DNA of 64,000 bases. It comes from Coniferiporia sulphurascens (lineage: Eukaryota; Basidiomycota; Agaricomycetes; Hymenochaetales; Hymenochaetaceae). Below, piece after piece: positions 35,306 through 47,200 of this stretch. The stretch covers positions 434,001 through 498,000 of the forward strand of contig NBBA01000007.1 in assembly GCA_002794785.1 (NCBI GenBank). Reading direction: 5' to 3'. The number at the start of each line of letters is the position of its first letter. The first letter of the stretch is position 1. The position numbers were made by a program, and so were the translations under genes. The notes under the pieces were generated by a model, which saw only the letters and a list, made by a program, of their open reading frames with translations, was not told the DNA's origin and did not search any database.

Positions 35306-37759
35306 AGGAATCGAGTGTTTCGTCTCCATCATTGTTGTTTAGTAGCGCTCTCTCCCTATCATCGCGCCTGCACTATCGTGACTTCACTAAATCTTCTTGT
35401 CGTATGGTGCTCAGATCGCAGTTGGCTGCATCCATACCAGCGCATCTTGTGTTACCTTTTTTCATTTTTTTTCACGCAGACTTACCTTACTACCGGATAA
35501 CCCGGGTACAATTGGCAGAGGAAGGATTCTAGTCGTCGTTGTTGTGTTGTTGTACTTTATTTGGATCTTAGTTTCTTTTCCCGGGTGTTTCCCTTCGCAG
35601 TTCCCATCAAATTCCTGCAGGTTCGAATTGTATCGTTGCTGTACAGTATGAAGTTGGTTATTGATTATCGCTCTGTCGCTGGGGAGCGGTGGTGCCGGGG
35701 TAGATCGCGCTCCTCATCATCATGATGTACCGACTATCGTCTTTCGAAATTCCACCCTATCAAGTGAGCGAGTGGGGTGGGCAAGTCCTCCAAGTTGCCA
35801 TATGCATGTCCGGAGGTACTGTAACGGAGTCATGTGTGTTTACGTAAATCAGCTGCAAGGCAAGTTGTTGGATCAATCTGGATTGAGGTACGGGGGGGGA
35901 AAGCGCGCGCCGTGCGTCTGGCTCATACATGCGCCGTCTTGATATGGCAGGGCGTAGTCAAACTAGCCTGGCACTGCAGTGCAGAAGCCCGAGACTCCAG
36001 GGATTACTGTACCTACCATGGCGATATATGTGATGGGACTGAGGCTGGGTCGACGCTGTTCCCTCTGCCCGAGACAGGAGTAGGGGGTGGGGGGGAGGGG
36101 AGCCTGAGGGCGCGCCGGAAAGGGCTGGGTTGCTACTACAGTACCACAATTTGCCTTCAGTGCCTCTGGAGTTTATGGCGTTACAGAAGAGCGAGGGGGA
36201 AGTGTGCCCGCTCCGAGTCCGTCCCGTCCCCGTCCCCGTCCCCGTCCCCGCTCCCGTCCCCGTCGTCAAAACAGATAGATACACCGAGACAAACGCAAGC
36301 CCCCAAAACCGACATCTGATCATCCGGGCATCTGAGCAACTGTCATCCAAGTATATATAGTATATACCGGGCGCCTGTTCAGGCCTTCCAAACAAGGGAG
36401 AAATCTATATCCATCTGCACCCCCGCTACAAAAAGGGCAAAAAGCAAAGTTCAATCTGCACCGTGACGGGCTGAAACCCCGCCGAGCTAAATCCAATCGC
36501 TGATTTCGTCTGATTTATTACCCTCGGAGAGGCGTCCTTAGTCCTTCTTACCCCTTCTGAGCTCTTGAGCTGAGTGCTTCGGAGCGCGATGGATGGCCGG
36601 AGCGTGAGCGTGAAAGCGAGAGACCCGGACGAGGGTGAGCTCACCGGTCAACCCGGGGGTGGTCACCCTCCCCCCCGGCGGGATCACGTGTTTCTCGTCA
36701 CTAATAAGCGCCTACCCCCTAATTTGTTTACCATAGGATACCATACAATTACGTAATCGCACCTCTAGTGATGGGGGAGTTCCGTATCTATCAAAGGCTT
36801 TACGCACAGCTGGGGGGGGAGTGTCTGTGTTTACTGCGCCAGCCGCCAGGCCGCTCCTGGCCTAGCACTAGCACTGGCACAGTCCCATAGCACGTCCCGA
36901 TCTCCCTAGCACTGGTAGCGGGTCCCCATCCCCATCCCCCCCCCACTACTCCTCCGAGCGCCGCCCCGTCGGACCCGTGCACAGGCTGCAGGGTCGTTCG
37001 GGTCCGGTCGCGCGGAGTCCGTCACCCCGCGTGCATGTGTGTATGTGCGCGCGCACGGACTGGGGCGGGAGCGATATGGGAAATCGGAATCGAGATCGGC
37101 ATCGGCGTCCATGGCCATGATCATGATCCATCTGAGGGTGGAGCCGCGCAACCACGCTTGCGTTATTTTTCCCAAAAAAAGTCAAGTCCCAACGGTAGAT
37201 GCTGTTTTTTTTCCTATTGGGAAAATAGGCCCTAGGGGGGACTTAATACATGTGAAAGCCGTAATGTAGATGATAGAGTATATGAGCGAAATTGGTGTAT
37301 ATATGAACAGGTGGGGTATCTCGAGAGTGTGAAGAGACGGAACGGGAGCGGGACGGGGCGAGCACATTAGCTTCGACGGTATAAGTACGTGTGTGGTGAT
37401 GATATTGTTGTTGTTGTTGTTGTTATCGTAAAAAATAAGAGGGAAAAAGTCTCTGCAGAGGCGCGCGCTGGAAATGCTATGCGGGTAAGAAAGAGAAAAG
37501 AGGGCGGGGGAGGAGAAATTATAGACAATTATTTAATAATAATACCAGTCCTGGTCATTAAGCAGGGTGAGAAAGAGGAGCGAGAGACGAGGGGGTCGAA
37601 GGTATGAACGAGAGACGGACGGGCGGGAAGTCGAATAATTAATGAAGACGGGAGTTGAAATAATAAGTAAGAACGTCCGACATAAATGGGTTAACGCATG
37701 AGCATGTGTGGGGAGGTGCATCGCATGAACAGAAACTGACGACAAACCGCAGCATGAAC
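35306..37759. other. Convergent intergenic region with GC-rich low-complexity tracts
   Basis: 2.45 kb between convergent genes. It holds G-runs near 36083-36100, a C-rich hexanucleotide array (36223-36263), a G/C tract near 36650-36680, and GT-rich (TTG)n near 37405-37425. No gene seen; the many short open frames follow from base composition. Confidence 0.5.
36223..36263. repeat. (CCCGTC)n microsatellite, potential quadruplex on minus strand
   Basis: About seven CCCGTC/CCCGTCC units in a row with one CCGCTC variant. The minus strand has regularly spaced G3-4 runs able to form a G-quadruplex. Confidence 0.75.
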
Positions 37760-39887
37760 TCAGTAATTCCACGCGGGCGATGGCGAGTGGGCCCGTGAGA
37801 GAGCAAGCGACTGCGGCGCAGGCGAATGTAAGGACGGGAAGTACCCGTCCGACGCAGTCGAATGTGCATGCGGCGCAGCGAGCGGCGAGTGGTGGCCAAG
37901 CAGCGGCGACGGTTGCCAGCGCTCTGCGCCCCCGTTTCCGTTCATATTCACGCTCCCAGGTCCGCCTGTCATTGCGTCTCCGCCAGTGACGTGCCGCAGA
38001 AACGGCGAGGACGTCGCGGAGTTCGCGGTTGACGGGCGAGACACGGGTGCGTAGCCACCAAACGCGCTTGTGTCCATGCCCACGTCGCCGCCGTTGCGCG
38101 CGCCGTTGTGCATTTGGAAAGAGAACGGCGAGAGCCCGAGGCCCATCGAGTCGCCTGGGGCGATGCATACGCCGGAGCCGGATACGCTACCGTTACTGTG
38201 CGCGGAGCCCGAGCCACCACATGAACTTGCGGGACGGTGTACATAGGGGCGGCCGCCCATGGACGCGGAGGTGGACATGCCGAGCGAGCCAGCTGTGGAC
38301 GGACGCGAGCCTGTGCCCGCAGAGGTGCGTCTCGCGAAGGAATGCGAGAGAGAGAGGGAACTCGCAGTGGAGGGCCGCGAGGAGGTGCTCGTCCCGCTGA
38401 GGTTCGGGAGAATTGACATGCTGCCCACGGGCGAGTACCCTGCGTACCCCCCTGATGGTGCAGAGACGTGCGGGTGCGAATGCGTGTGTGCTTGTGCGTG
38501 TGCGCTATGCGGGTAAAGGAAATCGTTGGGCGTGGATGGCCGTGTCCCAGTGTGGTGCTGGTTGAGCGTCAATCCCAGTGCGCTACCGCCGCCGACTGAC
38601 GGATGGCCATATCGTTGATGGTCGATAAGGTCTGTAACACTGAAATTGCATTCGAAGGTGAGGGGAGGGAGGGAGAAAAAAATAATTGAATTAGTAAGTT
38701 TGAATGAAATTCACAAATGTGGGACACGGTCGTGATTGACAGGTCGCACAGGGGTGGAGGGAAGGTGGAGGTAATCACCTGTGTCGTCGCGATTCCATCT
38801 CTGAGGCTTCGAGGTGTGCCTGGAGGTCCGACTCGCTAAAACAAGAGAAGAGCACAATGAGACATCAGCAACCGTGCCCAACAAATGTTGTTACAAGACG
38901 GATGAGATTCCGTTTTCGCCTCACCTGTGTCGACGGTCGTTTGACGCACCCGCACCGACGTGCAACATGTTTGGATCAGGGTAGTTCAGCTGGGGCGCGC
39001 ACGAGCCCTGTGTGCCGTCGGGCGATGCCGGCTCTGAGACGAAAGGCGGCTGCGGCGTGCCCTCGCTGTAGCCCATGGCCGCCGGAGAAAGGGAGGACGT
39101 CCCAGCGTCGCTCGCTGCATTCGAGTCGTGGTCAGCGGGCGAACCACGCTTTCGCAAGGGGTTTTTCTTCTTTGGGGGCGGGGCTTCCGGCCAAGTACAC
39201 TGCAATAAACCAAAACCATTGAGTTCGCAAGATCGCGGAGGACGAATAAGATAAGAAAGATCCATCATGGGACGCCGAAGACTCGAGGGAATGCAGACAG
39301 AGTTCAGGGAAATGAAAAGAAAGCCGGGGGAGGGGACCAACACCAAAACGTACCTCGAGCTGGGAATTAGTGCACCGCTGGCACGTAGTCTTCGTTTCAT
39401 CACACTGTAACACGCAAAGGCGAAAAGGGGGAAAAGCCACAGAATCAGTGATTGCTCAAGACACAGCGGAGAAGGCGGTAAAATCAAAAGCGAAGTTAAT
39501 TTGCGAAGCAAATTTCGTTCGGCGCAGAGAATATATTTTGAGAATGACGCGACGAGAGCTCAGTTACGAACCTTGACTTTCTTCCTCCTGCACGTCAAGC
39601 ATCCTGTTTTGCTGCGAGTGTATTTGGGGCGCCTGCGCTCTGGTTTGATTGTGCGTTCGGGGTAGGGCGAGGGCGCGAACTGGGCGTAGGGCGCGGAGTA
39701 ATATTGCGGGAGATAGTGAACTTGCTGTCCAGCAGGGTACATAATTGCGCTGATCAAAGGCGAAGAAAAAAACAAAATGAATACGACGCGAGCTGCAGAG
39801 ACGGGGGGAGGGAAACGGCGAGGGGGAAAAAAGCAAGTGAGAGTAAGAGAGAGGGGAGTGTACGTACTGAGGTAGGGTTTGTGCCAT
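37760..39887 (-). CDS. Zn2Cys6 fungal-type transcription factor
   Basis: Six exons, 39887-39868, 39749-39572, 39404-39354, 39199-38925, 38835-38779 and 38639-37760, give 486 residues. The Zn2Cys6 cluster is complete and canonical: C57-x2-C60-x6-C67-x6-C74-x2-C77-x6-C84, preceded by a basic KYTRSKTG lead. Introns fall exactly before C67 and before C84. Downstream are a basic KKKNPLRKRG stretch, Ser/Pro-rich disorder, and a short acidic helix (about 175-200) after SESDLQAHLEASE. The C-terminal half is low-complexity Ser/Gly/His. It lacks the large fungal-specific middle homology domain, so it is a short regulator. It acts in the nucleus; targets are unknown. Confidence 0.88.
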
Positions 39888-42800
39888 TAATGAGGGGCGT
39901 CGGGACGGTGAGCGGGCAGGGATTGTAGTAAGACGAAAGGCGGTCCGGAGAAAAAAGGGTCAAGGACTTTATAGTTTTGCCGGGTACTTGCCCGATGATC
40001 TTCAGCTCTGGTGCAGTTCTGCGTGGCACTGAGCGGATCAGAAGCTGAACATTTGGTGGGCACGGCTGTGGTAGCCAACCTTAGATCTCTCTACGGCGAT
40101 ATATCCAATGTTTCAGTGCGATCATGCTACATATGGCTTCCCCTTTTCGGGGGCGTCGTGAGGGAAATGCTGGCAACCAAATCTGGCCTTCTCTTCTTTT
40201 TATCTCCCTCGTCCCGCTCTCCTACTTGGCAGACTGCCGCAAGCAGGAGGGGAACACAAGGGGGGAACATGAAAGAGAGAAAGAAACGGGTGCTGTTGGT
40301 GCCACTCAGCGCGACCGACGACCAAACGAACGCGCCCGGCCATTAATAAACATCTGACGTAACCTAGGGTCTAAAAAAAAGAAGCTGAATATGTAAAGCT
40401 AATTTTCCACGGCGGGTGAGCCCTGTTGATTCGGACTGATTCTTGATAGTCCTGAGTATTCCCGCATTTGCCTAGCCCGCTTTCAGCCTCCCTCCGCCAT
40501 CCGACCTCCTCTCTCGTCTCCCTTTCGTTCTAATTATTCCCTTCTATTGTATTCCCCAAACACTCCAGCCCAACCTGTACGTTTTAATGTCCGGCACTCT
40601 TTAAAAAGAGCGGAGGGGGGAGGGGGATGGATCTTCAAGGGCAGCAGATAATCGCACGAAGGCGACGACGGCCCCCGTTTCATACTTCCTCCGATCACCG
40701 TACACGCTCTTTTCCTTCTGTTCGAGAACATACCCTAGCAGTCAATACAATACATGTACATTCTTTTCACAAGCCAGGGCGAGCCTATGCGCAATTGCAC
40801 AATTGTGTTCCTCCCCGAGGACGAGGGGGAACAAAAATGATGAAAACGTTCTCACTCGGACGTGATGAAGGGGCGCAGGACAGGTCAGGACAAGACAGAC
40901 AGGAGTCCAACCCTCCGAGTCGGCGGAGAGACGGCGGTAGTGCCTTTTCGCGCGACCGACGACGGTTTCCTGCGCGGCCTTCTCTTCTCTCCTTCTCGTA
41001 CATGCAATCAGACCCGATCCTTCTCGATCGCGTTCAAAACTTCTAATTTTTCTTTTCTCCCGTTCTCTTTTTCTTTTTCTTCCCTTTTTTTTCTTTTTCC
41101 CTTTTCTTTCCCTTCCCCTCTTTTTATAGCGTGACGCGGGCGCGCATGTGCTTCCCAAGCAAGTATGGACTAGGGAGGGGAGGGGGCGGGATAAGACTAA
41201 GCCGTCTGCAGGCATGTTTCGTCTGCGAGCTCATACTCGTCTTCTGATCTCCTCCGACGCCACGCGTCACAAGGTCTATGTTTCTGCATTCTAAACAAAA
41301 TAAAACTAATCTGTCCTCGACATATCTCCGCGCTTTCCGCAAACGAACAAGCCACCGCCATCAACTCTTAACGCCCTCTCCATAACCTTCCCCTCCTTCC
41401 CTCGACGACTTCGAAGGCTCATATGTGCACCAAACGCCCGTACGCGTCGGCTGTTCGTCCGTCGGCGTCGCTTAGCATATTCATAAAGCACAAAAAGTCT
41501 CTTTTGTTGATAACCTTAGGCGAGCCAGGCGGGATCTTCAGGGCGTTTGCACAATGGCCTCGCCTATCGCGACGAGAGGCGCGCGCGGGTGGGGGTGGGG
41601 GTGGTAGGGGGGAAGGCGTCACGTCTTCGCGCACACCACATGAGCCCGCATGAGACCAACCATTCTCGCTCGGCTAATCCATGTGCCCGCTAGATAGGAT
41701 AGCCATGAAGTCATTAGGAGGACCATTCTGCCGAGAAGAGCATCCCCGTGCTGCATAGCTCGCACATTGCCCCCACCGGCGGCGGCGGCGGCGCCATCCA
41801 CTCTACCCCAGGTGGCACTTGCCTGTGACGAAATTTTTGACGTCCTTTACGGTCGGATTGCCCTGAGCCTCCGATCAACGCAGCGGACAACGCCGAGACG
41901 GTCCGCGGCAGCCGGCGCACGCCACGGAAATGCATTCCTGCATCCTGTACTGTGCATAAATTAAATGTTCGCCTCTCCTGTGGCTGAACTCCAGGTCAGA
42001 CCTGCTGAGAAGTCACAGGTGATGTTGGGCAGTGCAGCCGCAAAAACACCGATACAACAACCCTCGGAGTCAACGATAAACGCGCCGAAAACTCGTTGTA
42101 CTGAAAAAGCTCGTATATCAGGCACGTCTCCGGCGGACGGAGAGCGGGGGTTCCGTTCGCTGGCGTCTCCATCTCTCCATCTGGCCCACCGATGGATCAA
42201 GTTGAGGACGGCTCGTGCCAAACGCCATGCAGTGCGCCCCTTACGCACGTTCTGCAAGTATGTCCTCCATCAACATTTCGGTCAGGTCGGGCTAAAGAAG
42301 AACACCACCCCAAATTTAACCACTCATCATTTCTGCCTGATAAGTGGAGGAGCCAAATGTAACCTGACTCCCAATCTCGGTGCGCACCCGAACGTGACTT
42401 TTCGATGGCGACGAAGATAAGACAGGGGGCAAAAGTGTGTAGAACAGGAAACGAGCAGGGCAGAAAGCGACTCAGGGGATAAACACCCGCCTAAATCCAA
42501 GTCCTCCCGTGAAGACAGGATCAGTCAATGTCGACTGTTACGACAGCAACACTCATAAAACAGTAGATGCAACAGCACACAGTGAGCGGTCTGGCGGCAA
42601 GATAGGATCTTATGTGCTATTTTTGAGGAGATATCGTGTCGAGCGAGCGGAGGTAGACAAAAGCATCTAAAGTAAAGAAAGGGCTGAGCGCATGCGGGAA
42701 TGCATCATGTAGCGGATCGACGAGTTCTTAGACGAGCATCAATAATTAGAAGGCAATTAACCCAGCGTGCTATACTTGCCGGCGGTCGACCTCAAGCCCG

Positions 42801-44270
42801 TATCCACTCCGGCCCCAGACGCGGGACATTTGTGCACAGGATAGCGGTGCGTTGCGTTCCTCAAGTCGGGACCTCGTATGTAATTAGTGGCAGGGATCAG
42901 GGGTCAGGATGTGCTTACAGTTCGCCCTGCCACGGCTGAGAAGATGCAGCGGTGTCGGCAGAAGCATCCAAGCGGGGAGCGCACAGGACATGATCAAAAT
43001 GATCAAAGCTCCCTGTCGATCACCCTTCCGGCAACCCAAATGGCAGAAGCCCCGTTGAGGCGCGGCAAGACCAACAATACGTTCACGGCAGGCGCCTCGG
43101 AGGACGCCAGTAGACCTGTTGGTATCCTGGGGGCCAAAATTGGAGAGCTGCAGCCTCAGGCTTTGCAATGCACCGGTCAAGCAACACACGCACAGCAGCC
43201 GGTAACTGTCTCCTGTGGAAATATGTATAGCAAAGGCACGGTACCGGAACAAGCATGTCCGAAGTGTACCCACACACTCAACCCAAACGTAAGTTTGCGA
43301 ATTCACGCCCGGCCATAAGCCAGGCACAGCGAGAAGGTCGCGAACCCGCAAGGCTGTCCAACCACAACCTATGGAGCTGCTAAAAGCCGCAGAGCATGTC
43401 GTGATGGCATCCATGCCGACCCTGTACTACGACGAAATTCGAATCACTTGCCCAGAGTTGCTCTAGAGACGACAGAGATCATCATGGCGCTCAGGCCCCA
43501 ATGAGGATGGCACAGGCTCAAGTTCACAGCGTCGACAGCCCGCCCTCCGGTTGCGCTGGTCCAAAGACGATCGTTGGTAAGGCTGAGCCAAGTTATCGCG
43601 ATGTATGATCCGTCTCAGGACATGGCTCCGCCGGCCAGGGCGATACGAGCAGAATTTTGATGTTTTCTTGGGTGAGCATCAAAACGATCAGAGCTTGGAA
43701 GAAGAAGAGAATCGATCACCAAGTGACCTCGAACCAACGCCCCTGGGAATTTAACTAAATGGGCTTTACGAAATAATCAGCGGCAGAATTCTAGATCTTT
43801 AATATTAGAAAGTCCCATCATACCCTTTAATAGAAGTTCTACTCTCTGATATCGGTCCGATGCGGTTGTAACGTTTCGCGTTTGTCCCCGCCCTTATGCT
43901 TGAGATCTCAAACAGTAGGAATCACAATTTTTGGCCATGGCGGCCGGACTTCAGGCCCTACCGCTGGCCCTGAGTCCGCAATAAAACCTGCAGATTATAC
44001 TGCCTTCAACAGACCGCCTTGATCTGCTACTGCAGTTTACCACGGCTTACACTACACCACAGTCAAAAAGCAAAACATAATACGAACAAATAGTGCTACA
44101 AGGTACACAGTGTTATGCTAAAGGCATAAAGTGCAGACGTGAGTATCAAGACATTGTGCCAGAATAAAGTGAGGAGAGAGAGATCGTAGAAGTCATAATC
44201 GTTATGGTCAAATAAATAAGTATTTTCGGAACCGTCCGACGAGACGAGGCGGAAAACGAGCCAGCCGTCC
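39888..44270. other. Long intergenic region, no gene supported
   Basis: 4.4 kb between the start of the Zn2Cys6 gene and the 3' end of myosin. It contains a T/C-rich tract on the plus strand at about 41040-41130, a G-rich tract at about 41586-41612, and overlapping open frames near 42884-43414 on both strands without splice or domain support. It may hold a long regulatory region for the transcription factor. Confidence 0.45.
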
Positions 44271-47200
44271 TTATGAGCCAAACTTGCGCGGTGACCCAGC
44301 AGGAGACTGTAGCACAGATGCAGGTCGCTCCAGTCGACTTCTCAAACGTTCGACTTCGCGCTCGAGACTATAAACGCCGGTGTTAAATGACGACCGTTAC
44401 TGGGAATCCGAAGGAAAGTGTGAGATCATACCTGAGCACTCTCTGCTTGTAGTCGCCGGCTTCTCGCTCGGCTTTGCGCTTCGCTATTTGGAGGTTTCCT
44501 TCTTTGGTAGACTAAAGGTCGATAATTTAAGAATTGGACCACATTCGGAAGGTAACAGACCCACCAGTTCAGCCATAGCCTCTCTCATATCTGCGATCTT
44601 TGCCTCGTAGGACTTTACCTCCTCCTCGAGGCGGGATCGCATCCGCTCGCTATCAGCCGGTGGATTCCTGGCTCCCGAGGACGGCCGGTCGCCAGTTCGC
44701 GTCTGTCGCAAAGCCTCGCCCTTTAGCCGTGATGCATTTGCATATGCCTTTGTTTCTAGGTCCACGATCCGGACATTAAGCTCCTTGGCTTGTTTCTCTA
44801 GGTTTGCCTGCGGCGAGTTATATTAATCATAATGGACACGGGGTGAGGTAGCGTCTCTGATGAAACCTACATTCTTACGGTCAAGCTCTGAGTTTTCCAC
44901 ACGTATCTCGCCTAGCTCCATTTGACACTCCTGAGCGTGGACTTCCGCCTTCTTCATACGCTCTTCAGCCATCATCACGCGATCCTGATGCTCTTCCAGG
45001 GCGCGCTCAAGATCTTGCTTCTTCAGCTGGAGATCCTGGAGTTTGGATTCCGCAGACATCTTGTCCGGGTCAATGTTGTCCAGCTTGATGCCGTCCAACT
45101 GGGATTGCAGCGCCCGTCTTGCCTTCTGCAGCATGACTCGCTCCGCCTCAGCGTCCTCGAGCACGCCCCGGAGCTCTCGAACTTGCGAGTGTAAAGCAAC
45201 AATCTGGGACTGCTGTTCGGTCCGCGCAGCAGTAGAGGACTCGTAAGCGTTAGTAATGTCGGAAATCTTTGTCTCCAGGCGCTCCTTTTCCTTCTTCCAG
45301 GCACCGCCGTTATAGACCTCATCGTCGTACTGCAGCTGCAATTCGTCGTAATCACTTCGGAGCTTACGATTCTCCTCACGCAGCCGACTCATATTGTCAC
45401 GCTGGGACTGAAGCTCTGCAAAGGCAAAAAAAAAAAGTAAGAAATGCAGCGTTAATATATCGATTTGCCAATCGTCCACATACCATCGCTCAACTCAGCG
45501 AGCTTGGCTGTCGTTCGGAAGAATGATCAGTTATCCGTCTAGGGATGTCCAGGAAGTACTTACTCTGGTACGTTATCTGAGTCTGACTCATTGCAAAGTC
45601 GCGCTCAGCCAGATCGGCAACATGACGGTCGCGCTCTTCCTGCAGCTCCTCCTCGAGCCGTTGTCTACCTTGTTCAAGGTCGGAAGACTGGCGATCACCA
45701 TGTGCAAGCTTGGTAGAGAGGTCGCGGAGGTTCTGTTCAGATTTCGCAGCCCGTTCCTCAGCCGCTTTCCGCTCCTTGAGGGCTTGAGCGTGCGCCTTCT
45801 CGAGATCGTCAAGAGCCTTGCGAGCTGTGAGGGGGTTAGCAATGCAGTAGAGGGTGACGGATAGACAACACACCGAAGGCTTCACCGTTCGTGGCCTTGG
45901 CCTTGTCAATTTCAGCCTGCTCAAGGCGAGTGAGGTAGTTCTCAGCCTTTGCACGGTACGCCTTGACTGCCTCCGCCAACTCCGAGTGCTTGACGGTTGA
46001 CGCAGCCGAAGAAACCTTCACCTCCTGCAGTTCGGTCAGCAGCTTTCGCTTTGCGTCTGGTGCATTCAATTATTAGTGATAATCATGATGTATGGGCCGA
46101 GTGGCTTACTTGACTCCTCGCTCTTCGCAAGCTTCTCGCGCTCCACCTTGTCCTGAAGATTAGTAAGCTCGGCCTGCAACTTGACCTTTGCCTGAGTGAG
46201 CTCTTGGTTTTGGCGTCGTTGCAGCTCAAGGTCCGCTTGGGCATTACGCTGCTGAACGAGCTACGAATATAATATGTATTTAACACCTAGTCCAGAATGC
46301 ACGGATAATAGTCACGACTCACCAAAGCGCGCCGAGACTCCTCCAACCGACTATAGCTCTCTCGTTCCTCAGCCATGGTGCTCTGGAATTTGTCCCACAT
46401 GCTCTGGAGACCATCAAGGTGGTTAGCCTCGGTTGCTCGCCGGGCTTGAGCTTCCTCGTTCAGCAATTCGCTCAACCGCGTATTCTCTTTCGTCAGACGC
46501 GCTTTGTACGATTGAAGCGAGTTCTTTGAGCCATCAAGGCTCTCCAGTTCAGCAGTCATATCCCGCAAAGAAGCCTCCAAATGGCGTCGGACGCGCTCAC
46601 TGGCAGCCATCTGGAGTTCAAGGACCTGTACTTGCTGCTTAAGACGATCCACCTGGCGGTCGGGAGTCTTTGGCGGAGGAGGTAGGTCTTTCCCGCCACG
46701 AATCATCCCGTTCGAGGGCTTATTGGTGGCCTTCGTTGGCGTGTTCATGACCGAGCGGGCGCCCGAGGCTCCCGTATCACGATACTGCTGTGAACGATTA
46801 CCCAGTTCTCTATACAGACCGTTCTCAGTTTGCTGCAATTCCTGGAGAAGGCGAGTGCGGAACGCATCGTCCTGAGGGCCGTTAGATAGGACAAGTTTGC
46901 GAATCTCTGCGTGCTGCCTCTCAACAATGTCCTTGATACGATTTGCGGTCACTTGGGCAGCCTCGGAGTCCTCGAGCTCATTTTGTAGTTTGGCTATTCT
47001 GGACTCATATTCGCGACGGACCTTTGTCATTGAGTTTGGCGTCTCCGTCTCGTCAGCTAAAGTAGTGAGTTCAGCCTCAAGAGTGCTCTTGGACTGCTGG
47101 ACCGTCGCAAGCTGTTGTTCGAGGAAAGCTAGCTGATCTTTTGCGTTCTGGAGCTCTGTCTGACTACGGCGAGCCTGGATCTCTGCAGTCTCCTTTGCGC

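Noticed and set aside
35834..36319. 161-codon plus frame with Pro/Ser/Val repeats
   Set aside because: The repeat part is the (CCCGTC)n microsatellite read as protein; no gene evidence.
40742..41215. 157-codon minus-strand frame rich in Lys/Arg
   Set aside because: Antisense of a T/C-rich tract; the basic run is a composition artefact.
42884..43414. 176-codon minus frame overlapping a 143-codon plus frame
   Set aside because: Two long opposed frames over the same bases, no recognisable motif, no splice continuity. A real gene cannot be excluded but I cannot support one.
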